A stretch of 64,000 nucleotides of DNA from an uncultured Arenicella sp. (GTDB lineage Bacteria > Pseudomonadota > Gammaproteobacteria > Arenicellales > Arenicellaceae). Shown here piece after piece: positions 1 through 9,857 of this stretch; positions within the stretch are counted from its first letter, which is position 1, and each line of letters begins with the position of its first letter. The notes below the pieces were generated by a model that saw nothing but the letters and a program-made list of their open reading frames with translations, was not told where the DNA came from and did not search any database. The DNA is taken from positions 124,001 to 188,000 of the forward strand of contig CANMNN010000003.1 in NCBI GenBank assembly GCA_947499305.1, given 5' to 3'. The translations under genes were made by a program, and so were the position numbers.

Positions 1-2
1 GG

Positions 3-398
3 CACACCATCGTTTTGACTACGCATTACCTCGAAGAAGCTGAAGAGTTGTGTGATCGCATCGCTATTATCAATAAAGGCCAATTGTTAGCCTTAGAAAC
101 AAAAGAGGATCTACTGGCGCGTGGTCTCGGTAGTAAATTGTTGGTTAAAGCCAAAAACACGATAAAGCTGATCCCCGATGAGTACCGTGAACGTATCGCA
201 CGTCACGAAGGTAATGAAATCGAGCTAACAATTCATCGCGATAGTGATTCGGTAATGGATATTTTAGATAACTTGCGAGCGGCCTCAATTGACATCGACT
301 ATGTCTCGGTGCTCAGTGATAGTTTAGAAGATGTGTTTGTTAGAATGACGGGCAATACCGAAGTGTCTCAAATTGAAAGTAATGAGGTTCAAGCATGA
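3..398 (+). CDS. ABC transporter ATP-binding protein, C-terminal part (5' end outside window)
   Basis: The reading frame is open to the left edge, so only the last part of an ATPase subunit is present. The visible start reads TIVLTTHYLEEAEELCDRI. This is the H-loop (switch) region that follows Walker B in ABC-2-type exporters such as YadG/CcmA, and it is followed by a typical C-terminal accessory region of about 100 residues. Walker A, the signature motif and Walker B lie outside the window. The stop codon overlaps the start of the next gene (ATGA), so ATPase and permease are translationally coupled. The substrate is unknown. Confidence 0.9.
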   Translation, partial: HTIVLTTHYLEEAEELCDRIAIINKGQLLALETKEDLLARGLGSKLLVKAKNTIKLIPDEYRERIARHEGNEIELTIHRDSDSVMDILDNLRAASIDIDYVSVLSDSLEDVFVRMTGNTEVSQIESNEVQA

Positions 399-1159
399 AC
401 TGGACAGCAACGTTTACCCTGCTTAGTAAAGAGGTGACTCGCTGGCGCAAGGTTTGGATGCAAACTGTGCTTGCCCCAGTTGTTACTGCTCTTTTATATC
501 TTTTGGTATTCGGACACGTTCTCGAAGGCCGAGTTGAAGTGTTTCCTGGGGTGAGTTATACCGCGTTCTTAATCCCTGGCTTATTAATGATGACGGTAAT
601 ACAAAATGCGTTCGCCAACACTTCATCGAGCCTAATTCAGTCTAAGGTTATGGGCAGTATTGTGTTTATTCTGCTGCCTCCGTTTTCTGCCTTTGAAATG
701 TTCTTGGCCTATATAGGGGCTGCGATACTACGTGGCTTGGCTGTTGGTGTCGGTGTATTTCTATTGGCGATTTTTTATGTGCAAGTTCCGGTGGAAAACT
801 TCTTTGTGATCATGGCGTTTGCGATCTTGGGAAGTTATGTCATGGGAGCTCTCGGGCTTATCGCCGGGATGTGGGCTGAGAAATTTGACCAGATCGCGGC
901 ATTCCAAAGCTTTTTGATTGTACCTCTGACTTTTTTGAGCGGCGTATTCTATTCGATTAAATCGTTACCACCGATTTGGTATCAACTGTCAAAAGCAAAC
1001 CCCTTTTTCTACATGATTGATGGGTTTCGTTATGGCTTTTTTGGTCAGTCTGATCAACCCGTACTGTTGAGTCTAGGGGTTATGTTAGTGGCGACGGCCG
1101 TGTTGACCATTATTTGCGTCAATATGCTAAAAAGCGGCTACAAATTGCGAGACGCATGA
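395..1159 (+). CDS. ABC-2 type transporter permease (YadH-like)
   Basis: This 254-residue inner-membrane protein has about six hydrophobic segments, near residues 26-44, 57-78, 103-128, 136-158, 170-190 and 224-244. That layout and length match the YadH/ABC2_membrane family (about 256 residues). It should form the membrane channel for the ATPase encoded immediately upstream, with which it shares a 4-base ATGA overlap. In many gammaproteobacteria a YadG/YadH-type or Mla-type transporter lies just before ibaG and murA, so the position is conventional. The cargo cannot be inferred from sequence. Confidence 0.88.
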   Translation: MNWTATFTLLSKEVTRWRKVWMQTVLAPVVTALLYLLVFGHVLEGRVEVFPGVSYTAFLIPGLLMMTVIQNAFANTSSSLIQSKVMGSIVFILLPPFSAFEMFLAYIGAAILRGLAVGVGVFLLAIFYVQVPVENFFVIMAFAILGSYVMGALGLIAGMWAEKFDQIAAFQSFLIVPLTFLSGVFYSIKSLPPIWYQLSKANPFFYMIDGFRYGFFGQSDQPVLLSLGVMLVATAVLTIICVNMLKSGYKLRDA

Positions 1160-1297
1160 TCGATAAGATTGGCTCCGTAGGTTTGGGTAAAAAATAAGCA
1201 AAGATTAATACCGCAATTGACCGCGAGAACTGGCTGAAATACTGGCTTTCGGGTATCCTAGCGCCGATTAATTCTTCACCATTGAGAAAAAATAACT

Positions 1298-1525
1298 ATG
1301 GTTACTCCAGAGCAACTAAAAACGTGGATCGAAACAGGCTTTGATGCCGCTCAAGTGGCGGTAGAGGGCGACGGTCATCACTTTGAAGCAACAATTGTTG
1401 CGACCGAATTCGAAGGCAAATCTCGTATTCAGCGACACCAATTGGTATACGCTGCCTTGGGTGACAAGATGAAAGCCGAGGTTCATGCCCTTTCAATGAA
1501 AACGCTCACGCCTTCAGAAGCATAA
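1298..1525 (+). CDS. ibaG: BolA family protein IbaG
   Basis: This is a 75-residue single-domain BolA-like protein. The region GDGHHFEATIV, followed by SRIQRHQLVYAAL and EVHALSMKTLTP, fits the IbaG/YrbA subfamily, including the His near the C terminus used to bind a [2Fe-2S] cluster with a monothiol glutaredoxin. It sits two genes before murA, the typical IbaG position. Its downstream neighbour is a CGFS glutaredoxin, the known partner class of BolA proteins. It probably acts in iron-sulfur cluster trafficking or stress response in the cytoplasm. The start is the first ATG. Confidence 0.92.
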   Translation: MVTPEQLKTWIETGFDAAQVAVEGDGHHFEATIVATEFEGKSRIQRHQLVYAALGDKMKAEVHALSMKTLTPSEA

Positions 1526-1592
1526 GGCCCGTTTTCAATTTTTAATTAAAACGCATTTATATATACCTGCATCTATTCAAAAGAGGCTCACA

Positions 1593-1913
1593 ATGACTGA
1601 ACAAGTAACTATGCAAGACCAAATCAAACAAACCGTAACTGACAATAAAGTTGTATTGTTCATGAAAGGTAACGCGAATTTCCCTCAATGTGGTTTTTCA
1701 GGTAAAGCCGTACAAATCTTAACCGCCCTAGACGCCGAGTTTGTAACGGTCGATGTGTTGTCCAACGACCAGGTTCGTGAAGGCATTAAGCAGTACTCAA
1801 ATTGGCCAACCATTCCGCAACTTTATGTTGGCGGAGAATTTGTTGGCGGCTGCGACATCATGACTGAGATGTACGAGGCTGGTGAGTTAAAAGACACACT
1901 AAGCGCTACCTAA
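1593..1913 (+). CDS. grxD: Monothiol glutaredoxin, Grx4 family
   Basis: This 106-residue protein has the CGFS active site at residues 33-36, the cis-Pro motif WPTIPQLYVGGEF and the GGCDI glutathione-binding turn of monothiol glutaredoxins. These proteins bind a glutathione-ligated [2Fe-2S] cluster as dimers or as heterodimers with BolA proteins, and deliver it to acceptor proteins. An AAGAGG ribosome-binding site lies a few bases before the chosen ATG. It lies between ibaG and murA, about 70 bases after ibaG, which suggests joint function with IbaG. Confidence 0.93.
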   Translation: MTEQVTMQDQIKQTVTDNKVVLFMKGNANFPQCGFSGKAVQILTALDAEFVTVDVLSNDQVREGIKQYSNWPTIPQLYVGGEFVGGCDIMTEMYEAGELKDTLSAT

Positions 1914-1945
1914 GGTTTATCGATAAATCTTAACTAGTTAGCTAA

Positions 1946-3277
<1,332 letters not shown>

Positions 3278-3313
3278 GCCAGCTTCAACAAAGACTTCTA
3301 AGGCTGACTTTTC

Positions 3314-3949
3314 ATGATTACTCTCGCCCTATCAAAAGGCCGTATTCTCAAACAAACACTTCCATTATTGGAAGAAATCGGCATTACACTTAAAGACGAT
3401 CCGTTTACCAGTCGTAAGCTCATTTTTGAAACCAATCGTGATGATCTGCAGTGCGTGATCATTCGCGCAACGGATGTGCCAACGTATGTACAGTTTGGCG
3501 CGGCCGATGTTGGTATTGTTGGTAAAGATGGATTGTTAGAACACGGCGGCGAAGGCTTGTGTGAGCTGCTCGATTTGCAGTATTCCAAGTGTCGTTTAAT
3601 GACCGCGGTGCGCGTTGAAGACGCAGATCGCCCGAGAACACAAAAAAGTTTACGCGTTGCAACTAAATACGTTAAATCAGCGAAAAAATATTATCAGGCT
3701 CAAGGTATTCAAGCCGAAATCATTAAACTATATGGCGCAATGGAGTTAGCGCCATTGGTAGGTTTGGCTGATGAAATTGTCGATTTGGTAGAAACTGGAA
3801 GCACGCTCAAAGCGAATAATTTAGTTGCCAAGGAAGTGGTCGCGCACAGTTCGTGCCGCTTAATAGCCAATGCCGCCTCAATGCGTGTTCATCATGCGGC
3901 CATTGCTGAGTTATCAGATAATTTAGCCAGCGCTATCGAAACCGAATAA
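3314..3949 (+). CDS. hisG: ATP phosphoribosyltransferase, short form (HisG)
   Basis: HisG catalyses the first step of histidine synthesis, condensing ATP with PRPP. The protein starts ITLALSKGRILKQTLP and has the PRPP-binding loop VDLVETGSTLKANNLV. At 211 residues it is the short form, lacking the C-terminal regulatory domain. In known systems this form works as a hetero-octamer with HisZ, a HisRS-like protein. No hisZ is present in this window, so it must be elsewhere. It lies 36 bases after murA and 11 bases before hisD, as in pseudomonads. Confidence 0.97.
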   Translation: MITLALSKGRILKQTLPLLEEIGITLKDDPFTSRKLIFETNRDDLQCVIIRATDVPTYVQFGAADVGIVGKDGLLEHGGEGLCELLDLQYSKCRLMTAVRVEDADRPRTQKSLRVATKYVKSAKKYYQAQGIQAEIIKLYGAMELAPLVGLADEIVDLVETGSTLKANNLVAKEVVAHSSCRLIANAASMRVHHAAIAELSDNLASAIETE

Positions 3950-3960
3950 GGGTGTAGAGC

Positions 3961-5268
3961 ATGAATGTCATGATGAAGCGCCTAAATTCCTCGCAATCCG
4001 ATTTCGCGATAGAACTAAACTCACTGCTTAATCGCGGTGAAACTCTAGAGTCAGGTGTTGAGACTTTAGTTGCTGAGGTGATCAATAACGTCGTTGCTAA
4101 CGGCGACAAAGCCTTGTTTGATTACACACAGAAATTCGACCATTTTGATGTCGAAGCTCGAGGTTTAGAGGTTCGGCCTGCGCGTATGCAGCAAGCGCTC
4201 GAAAATATCCAGCCGAATCAGCGTGAAGCACTTGAATATGCGGTAGCTCGTGTGCGCGCTTATCATGAAAAGCAAACTGCCGAGTCATGGAGCTACACCG
4301 AAGCGGACGGCACGTCCTTAGGTCAAAAAATAACGCCAATGAGACGCGTTGGTTTATATGTGCCAGGAGGCAAAGCGACCTATCCTTCTTCGGTGATAAT
4401 GAATGCTGTTCCTGCAAAGGTGGCTGGCGTTAAAGAATTGGTCATGGTGTCACCTACGCCAAATGGCGAATTTAATGACATGGTGTTGGCAGCAGCCTTG
4501 ATGTCTGGTGTCGATCGGGTGTTTCGTGTCGGTGGCGCTCAGGCTATTGCGGCGCTAGCGCATGGCACTAAAACTATTCCAGCAGTAGATAAAATTACTG
4601 GCCCAGGCAATATCTTTGTTGCCACGGCTAAAAAACAAGTATTTGGCAAAGTTGGCATCGATATGATTGCCGGCCCATCGGAAGTTTTGATTATTGCGGA
4701 TGAGTCAGTCGACCCAGACTGGGTGGCGATGGATTTATTCGCTCAAGCAGAACACGATGAAATCGCTCAGTCGATTCTGCTCACTCAAAGTGAGTTGGTC
4801 GCAGAACGAGTTCAGCAATCAATTGATAAGCTCTTGCCAACTATGGAGCGTGCAGAGATTATTCAAAAATCGTTGAAGCGAAATGGCGCGATCATCGTTG
4901 CCAATTCGCGTGACGAAGTGATTTCAATTGCCGATGAAATCGCGGCTGAGCACCTAGAGATTTTTACCGAAGACGCTGATGATTTAGCAGATGGTATCTC
5001 AAACGCGGGCGCTATTTTTATCGGCCCGTATAGCGCCGAGTCATTAGGCGACTATTGCGCTGGTCCGAATCACGTATTGCCAACAGCTGGGGCTGCTAGG
5101 TTCTCATCGCCGCTTGGTGTTTATGACTTTCAGAAGCGTACAAGCATGATTAAGGTTTCTAAAGCAGGGGCGCAATCAATCGGTAAACATGCTTCTACCT
5201 TGGCCCGAGGCGAGTCTTTGACTGCTCACGCCCGATCAGCTGAGTATCGTTTGGATAATAAAGACTGA
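3961..5268 (+). CDS. hisD: Histidinol dehydrogenase HisD
   Basis: HisD oxidises L-histidinol to L-histidine in two NAD-dependent steps. The 435-residue sequence has the zinc ligands in QAEHDE (Gln, His), in [14 protein letters not shown] (Asp) and in [12 protein letters not shown] (His), and the glycine-rich segment [13 protein letters not shown]. It is cotranscribed with hisG. The next gene lies on the opposite strand, so hisC does not follow, unlike in Pseudomonas. A second in-frame Met is found at residue 5 and could be the true start. Confidence 0.97.
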   Translation: MNVMMKRLNSSQSDFAIELNSLLNRGETLESGVETLVAEVINNVVANGDKALFDYTQKFDHFDVEARGLEVRPARMQQALENIQPNQREALEYAVARVRAYHEKQTAESWSYTEADGTSLGQKITPMRRVGLYVPGGKATYPSSVIMNAVPAKVAGVKELVMVSPTPNGEFNDMVLAAALMSGVDRVFRVGGAQAIAALAHGTKTIPAVDKITGPGNIFVATAKKQVFGKVGIDMIAGPSEVLIIADESVDPDWVAMDLFAQAEHDEIAQSILLTQSELVAERVQQSIDKLLPTMERAEIIQKSLKRNGAIIVANSRDEVISIADEIAAEHLEIFTEDADDLADGISNAGAIFIGPYSAESLGDYCAGPNHVLPTAGAARFSSPLGVYDFQKRTSMIKVSKAGAQSIGKHASTLARGESLTAHARSAEYRLDNKD

Positions 5269-5424
5269 GCTTATTCGATATCATCTTATCTAGAGAGGCT
5301 ATAGGCCTTCTTGGTCAGCGGGGGAAAGTTTTTATGCCCTGAAGAAAGCGCGTGATGGAGCATGCTCGTCATCAAAGGTTTAGCTCATAATCAGGGCTTA
5401 GCTAGGGGGCCTTAGGAGTCCTTG

Positions 5425-5937
5425 TTAACGCGGTTCCGAGTCTTTAAAAAGACTAAGCTTCGTGTAATAGCTCTGTATTCGAGAATGAGCGGTGCCGTCT
5501 ATTAGTAAGATAACCACCATCATTGCGATCACGGTAATCAAGCTTGCTCTCCAGGCTGGGGTATTTAGAAATATAATACCCAAAGAGCAAGCTGCGATAA
5601 TGGCGGGGATCCAGGTGAATACAACCGTTTTATACTCGCTTAAGGTGCTTTCTGAACGAGAGATTTCAGCTTCGATAAATGTTGAGACGTCTTGGTGGTA
5701 GGCCGCCTCGAAATCACTGATTCTTGATACGTTTGTATACGTGAGCCCGATACCTATTATGAGTAGTAGAGCTCCAGCAATGCTCGTCGGGATAACATAA
5801 GCCTTTGCTAATTCACTTTTCCCTAATTGCCAAAAACCAAGGCTTACTAAGAGGAAAATAATTCCCAAGAGAATAAAGAAAGAGGTTGAGAATACCTCGG
5901 TTCTGGCCCAATCAGTTGCTGTTTTCAATATATCCAT
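5425..5937 (-). CDS. Hypothetical four-helix membrane protein
   Basis: I do not recognise this 170-residue protein. It has four hydrophobic segments, at about residues 19-38, 48-68, 110-127 and 133-151. Helices 2 and 3 are separated by a roughly 40-residue polar loop that contains many Ser and Glu residues. It begins 6 bases after the SDR gene on the same strand, so the two are probably one transcript. No catalytic motif is visible. The gene is convergent with hisD. Confidence 0.72.
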   Translation of the reverse strand: MDILKTATDWARTEVFSTSFFILLGIIFLLVSLGFWQLGKSELAKAYVIPTSIAGALLLIIGIGLTYTNVSRISDFEAAYHQDVSTFIEAEISRSESTLSEYKTVVFTWIPAIIAACSLGIIFLNTPAWRASLITVIAMMVVILLIDGTAHSRIQSYYTKLSLFKDSEPR

Positions 5938-5943
5938 GGGAGT

Positions 5944-6888
5944 CTAAATCGACCAGTTGTGAGACACTTTATCTTCGGAAATTTCCCATAACTTGGAAAT
6001 GACGGCGTCGTCATGAACAAAGGCTTCGAGTTTGCATTCGCCTACTGGGCCGCCAAAGTTCATTATTCCTGTCGGCCCGTAGTAGGCCTTTTGCTTTAGG
6101 TTTTCTTCTGTAGCACACATGACCTCAGGGTAAGCGCCTCTTTCAGCGGATTGAACTAAAGGAGTTTTTACCATCAAAGACCAAACAATTCGGGTCATCA
6201 TGCCTGCTTTATCATTGATCAATGATGTATTTGACGAGCCAGGATGGCAAACGTAGACTTTCAGGGACTTCTTCGCCGCTTTTACGCGGTTTTGCAATTC
6301 ATAAGCAAACATCATTTGGGCCAATTTACTTTGGCTGTACGCATGGTTGGCGTTGTAGTCCTTATCCCAGTTTATATCGGCAAACTTGATGGATTTTATG
6401 CCTAGTTTATGGCCTTCACTGGCGACAACGACGATCCGTCCGTGAGAATTCTCCAAGCGTTCAAAAATTAGACCACAGAGTAGGAAGTGACCGAAATGGT
6501 TCACTCCAATCTGGCTTTCAAATCCATCTACGGTTAACTCTTGCTTAGCCACTTGAGCAATTGCTGCATTGCATATAAGCGCATCTATCTTAGGTACGAC
6601 TTGTAAAATTTCTGTTGCGGCATCACGTACCGAGCTTAGGTCCGCTAGATCTAGTTTTATGAAACTCACCTTTGAGGCGCTTCCAAACTCCTTCTTTAGG
6701 TTCGCGATCGCGTTGTTTGATTTCGTAATATTACGATTCAACATAACTACCTTAGCGCCTTGCGCTAGCATTATACGAGTTGCCTCGAAGCCTGCACCTG
6801 CAGTTGCACCAGTAATAAGATATGTTTTGTCCTCAAGAGAGGGTAACCGTTTCGGTGTCCAACCTTTTGGACCAAATTGATTAGTCAT
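5944..6888 (-). CDS. SDR family NAD(P)-dependent oxidoreductase
   Basis: This short-chain dehydrogenase has the nucleotide-binding TGATAGAG motif near residue 27 and a CNAA motif in place of NNAG. The active-site Tyr and Lys are in YSQSK, and PG follows at the expected distance (CHPGSSNT). The long N- and C-terminal parts resemble retinol dehydrogenase or WWOX-type SDRs. The frame continues upstream only to a TTG, so I chose the first ATG, giving 314 residues. It is divergent from an AraC regulator, a common arrangement for regulated oxidoreductases. The substrate is unknown. Confidence 0.86.
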   Translation of the reverse strand: MTNQFGPKGWTPKRLPSLEDKTYLITGATAGAGFEATRIMLAQGAKVVMLNRNITKSNNAIANLKKEFGSASKVSFIKLDLADLSSVRDAATEILQVVPKIDALICNAAIAQVAKQELTVDGFESQIGVNHFGHFLLCGLIFERLENSHGRIVVVASEGHKLGIKSIKFADINWDKDYNANHAYSQSKLAQMMFAYELQNRVKAAKKSLKVYVCHPGSSNTSLINDKAGMMTRIVWSLMVKTPLVQSAERGAYPEVMCATEENLKQKAYYGPTGIMNFGGPVGECKLEAFVHDDAVISKLWEISEDKVSHNWSI

Positions 6889-7050
6889 AGCTATTTTGGA
6901 GTTTTCAAAAGTTTTTAAAAAACATTTGGATTTGGGAAAAGTAACTATAACTCTCAACTATCGACCCAAACTAGGCGTTATAGTCGCTAATACTTGCCTA
7001 TTTGTATCGTGCGATTGAGTCTCGGTTTGCAAAGGTGTTATCTTGATCAA

Positions 7051-7947
7051 ATGATTAAAGAGCAAGTTAGAGAGTTGGTACGAAAGAGGGCAGACCAAGA
7101 TGGCCTAATAGAAACTGGAGTAGACGGAGTGCAAATCTTCCGCCTAACCGAACCGGTTAGTTGTGCTCCCGTTGTATACGAACCGTCGCTGGTTGCTATC
7201 GTCAGCGGGTCTAAAGAAGCTGTGTTAGATGGCCGTAAGCATGAGTATGACAGTAGTCACTATTTTTGTTGCTCGATGTCGTTACCTGTTGAGGCTGGTG
7301 CGCCATCAGCATCACCCGAAAAGCCTCTAATGGGTGTATACGTTTCTCTAGATACTCAAGTGATGGCAGAGCTTGTGATTGAAATGGAAAGCGCTGCAGA
7401 TCGAATGTTTAGACCACGTGCCGCTAACACACTTCCTGGTGTCGCTCTCGCTCGATGGGACGATGACTTCAGTCATGCCTTATTACGACTCCTGCAATTA
7501 GGAGACAGCCCTAGTGATACAAGAGTCCTGGGGAATTCAAGACTTCGTGAGCTTTATTACTGCGTGTTGAAGGGCGAAGCTGGAAACTCTGCTCGTCGTG
7601 CGTTTAGTGTAGATAATAAAATTGCGCGCTCAATCGAATATTTGTCGAGCTCTCTTGACGAGAAGTTTACTATCGAACAAATGGCATCGTATGCAGGGAT
7701 GAGTCGAGCAGTATTTCATCGAAAGTTCAAGCAGGCGACGAGCATGTCTCCCATTCAGTTCGTGAAATCCATGCGCCTCAATAGCGCCGCTATGAAGATT
7801 AATACTGGAATGAGTGTTAATCAGGCCGCATTGGAAGTTGGGTATATCAGTTTTTCTCAGTTCAGTCGCGAGTTTAAGCGTCTATATGGACAGTCTCCCA
7901 GAAAATGGAGTAACTCAAGCGAGTCGCTCGTAAGGGAGTATCCGTAA
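7051..7947 (+). CDS. AraC family transcriptional regulator
   Basis: The N-terminal half (VAIVSGSKEAVLDGRKHEYD through MGVYVSLDTQ) matches the AraC_N ligand-binding domain type (PF06719). The C-terminal 100 residues hold two helix-turn-helix motifs, including FTIEQMASYAGMSRAVFHRK and VNQAALEVGYISFSQFSREF. I took the ATG as start (298 residues); an in-frame TTG lies 57 bases upstream. It faces away from the SDR gene and probably controls that gene, as in the YqhC/YqhD type of pair. The inducer is not predictable. Confidence 0.9.
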   Translation: MIKEQVRELVRKRADQDGLIETGVDGVQIFRLTEPVSCAPVVYEPSLVAIVSGSKEAVLDGRKHEYDSSHYFCCSMSLPVEAGAPSASPEKPLMGVYVSLDTQVMAELVIEMESAADRMFRPRAANTLPGVALARWDDDFSHALLRLLQLGDSPSDTRVLGNSRLRELYYCVLKGEAGNSARRAFSVDNKIARSIEYLSSSLDEKFTIEQMASYAGMSRAVFHRKFKQATSMSPIQFVKSMRLNSAAMKINTGMSVNQAALEVGYISFSQFSREFKRLYGQSPRKWSNSSESLVREYP

Positions 7948-8031
7948 CCTCAAGTTGTTTTTAATAAGTGCTTTACACCTTGTCTGTTAAATGGCCTTTT
8001 TAAGGTTATTTCAAATTTAATCATAAGCCAG

Positions 8032-8847
8032 TTAGAGCCATACCCAATTGAGAAATGACCAACGAGTTTTGAAGCTGTACTGATACCTTTTGCCAATACC
8101 TGAGCGTTTGGGTGATGCTACCCTATCAAGCTCTTGACTAACCACTAGTAAGTCAAGAGCTGCTTTGAAACGGGCGTCTTGAACTCGCATTGTACTTATT
8201 TGGGATAAGCTAATTGTGCGCTCAAAGTCGAGTAAAATAGGGCCGCTATTATTTAAGTTTTCAGTCTCGACAATGTTAGATTTGATTTCCTTTTCACCTT
8301 CAAGCAGCACGACTCTCAATGATGGAGATTGGCGTTGGCTAAGGCGTTCGATAATGCCAGTTGACTGCATATTTACAATGGGCCTAAGTTCGACTTTAGT
8401 GATGCGGCTGCCGTAGTAACTAGCTAGAATCAGACAAGCGATAAACAATACTCTGTAAATGATTCGTTGGGTACGCCGATTGGTCAAATTTAAATCAAAG
8501 CAAACATCGCATGGCAGTGAGCACGCTTCGCTGTCTTTACCGCAATCTGAAATAAGCGTGTCGCCCCCGCAGTTATCCGGCCCGGAGCATGGAATGTCGC
8601 AGCTAATGTCAGCGTGTTGACTGTATGCTAATCGCTTAAGTGTGGCAGACGCGTGTTTGCATTCTTTGAAACGTTTGCGGACAAGACTCGGAACGTGAGC
8701 GAGTTCATTTTCAATGACGATTTTTTTGATCGCGTTAGAGCAGGTATCGCCATTATGCAGTCGGTGATGAGCGCAGTGGTAACCTTTGATCGGTGATAGA
8801 AAGCGCTGGTAGAGCCCGATCAGCAATAGAAAACTACGTTTTAGCAT
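8032..8847 (-). CDS. YidD-domain protein fused to a cysteine-rich and membrane-anchored region
   Basis: Residues 1-70 match the membrane protein insertion efficiency factor family YidD: LYQRFLSPIKGYHC, then a Cys-Ser motif (DTCSNAI) and the terminal KRFKECKH. Normal YidD is only 70-85 residues; this protein has 271. A segment with seven cysteines (about residues 83-116, including CDIPC, CSLPC and CDVC) follows the domain. After it come a membrane helix at about 130-146 and a roughly 120-residue C-terminal region I do not recognise. It lies 63 bases after an acyltransferase gene on the same strand. Classic YidD sits between rnpA and yidC, so this is a paralogue with another role. Confidence 0.8.
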   Translation of the reverse strand: MLKRSFLLLIGLYQRFLSPIKGYHCAHHRLHNGDTCSNAIKKIVIENELAHVPSLVRKRFKECKHASATLKRLAYSQHADISCDIPCSGPDNCGGDTLISDCGKDSEACSLPCDVCFDLNLTNRRTQRIIYRVLFIACLILASYYGSRITKVELRPIVNMQSTGIIERLSQRQSPSLRVVLLEGEKEIKSNIVETENLNNSGPILLDFERTISLSQISTMRVQDARFKAALDLLVVSQELDRVASPKRSGIGKRYQYSFKTRWSFLNWVWL

Positions 8848-8910
8848 ACCTAACTCTTCCTTGGTTTTGGCTTGTAATAATGGTTGCTGAGCTTTCTAAG
8901 CTTAGACTGC

Positions 8911-9684
8911 TCAAGAGTCCGTTCGACGATTCTTTAAAACCTTCATTGGCACTCCAGCGACCACATCGTAATCAGCGATATTCTTATTAACTACGGTGCT
9001 GGCGCCGACAATTGATCCGGTGCCAACCTTTATTCCGTCGAGAACTTGTACATTGCTACCAAACCAAACGTTGTCGGCAATCCAAATACCGCCTTGTGGG
9101 AACATACCTTGCTCTTTAAAGGGCTGTTCTAAGCTGTCCGTTCCATAGGGACCGCTACCGATTAAGTAAGTAAAAGCGCCAATTAATACTTTATTGCCGA
9201 TACTGATATTACTGCCTTCCATTGCATGAACCAAGGAGCTGATTCCGACGGTGCAGCCGGCACCAATCTCGATGTCGCCGTTCTTACAAGACAGTACAAC
9301 ATTGCGACTAATTATTGTGTTCTTACCGATATTGATTCCTTTGTTGGAGCCACCTTTTGCGTCAAGTACTGCGCCATCGTCGATAATGACGCTACTTCCT
9401 ATTTGTATTTTTTTACCATGTCGAATCGCGACGCCCTGTCCAAACACGACATTTCGACCAACTTCACCGATAAGTAATGGATAAAGCGTTTTGCGTAGCA
9501 CTAAACCCAAGGCTCCGGGAACCCAGGAGCTGAACAACATAATCAACTCGTATTTTATTAGATACCAAATGCTATTTGAGCCGAGTGCCAGGGCTTGATA
9601 TCGAGCAAATGCAGACTTGCTGCTATCGCTGAGTTGTTCGTGCAGGGTTCCTTCTGAAAGGCCGGGCTTAGGCTTGTCACTCAT
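8911..9684 (-). CDS. Hexapeptide-repeat acyltransferase
   Basis: Residues 75-240 are built of left-handed beta-helix hexapeptide repeats (for example IQIGSSVIIDDGAVLD, IEIGAGCTVGISSLVHA and VKVGTGSIVGASTVVNK), the fold of WbbJ/LacA-type O-acetyltransferases. The closing VVAGVPMKVLKNR is the standard end of these enzymes. The N-terminal 70 residues include a hydrophobic stretch (LIKYELIMLFSSWVPGALGLV) that may associate with the membrane. It probably acetylates a glycan or lipid-linked sugar. It is upstream of the YidD-fusion gene on the same strand and divergent from the GMC oxidoreductase. Confidence 0.88.
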   Translation of the reverse strand: MSDKPKPGLSEGTLHEQLSDSSKSAFARYQALALGSNSIWYLIKYELIMLFSSWVPGALGLVLRKTLYPLLIGEVGRNVVFGQGVAIRHGKKIQIGSSVIIDDGAVLDAKGGSNKGINIGKNTIISRNVVLSCKNGDIEIGAGCTVGISSLVHAMEGSNISIGNKVLIGAFTYLIGSGPYGTDSLEQPFKEQGMFPQGGIWIADNVWFGSNVQVLDGIKVGTGSIVGASTVVNKNIADYDVVAGVPMKVLKNRRTDS

Positions 9685-9857
9685 TGAGTTGGTTTGTGTC
9701 TGTTATTTTCTTGAGTCATTTTACCCTGAAACTGAAGTTTTATTCTCTCTTCATTTTATCCATTAATGAGACTATTAGTTCCTTTTCTATCTATTTTATT
9801 GCCTATCGTATAGGCGCTTGTTACCCTCATTGATATGAAGCTCAGCTCGAAAATATC

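Noticed and set aside
4097-4417. 106-codon minus-strand open frame
   Set aside because: It is antisense to hisD, which is clearly functional with all zinc ligands.
9226-9484. Two overlapping plus-strand frames of 77 and 83 codons
   Set aside because: Both are antisense to the hexapeptide acyltransferase, whose repeat periodicity proves the minus frame.
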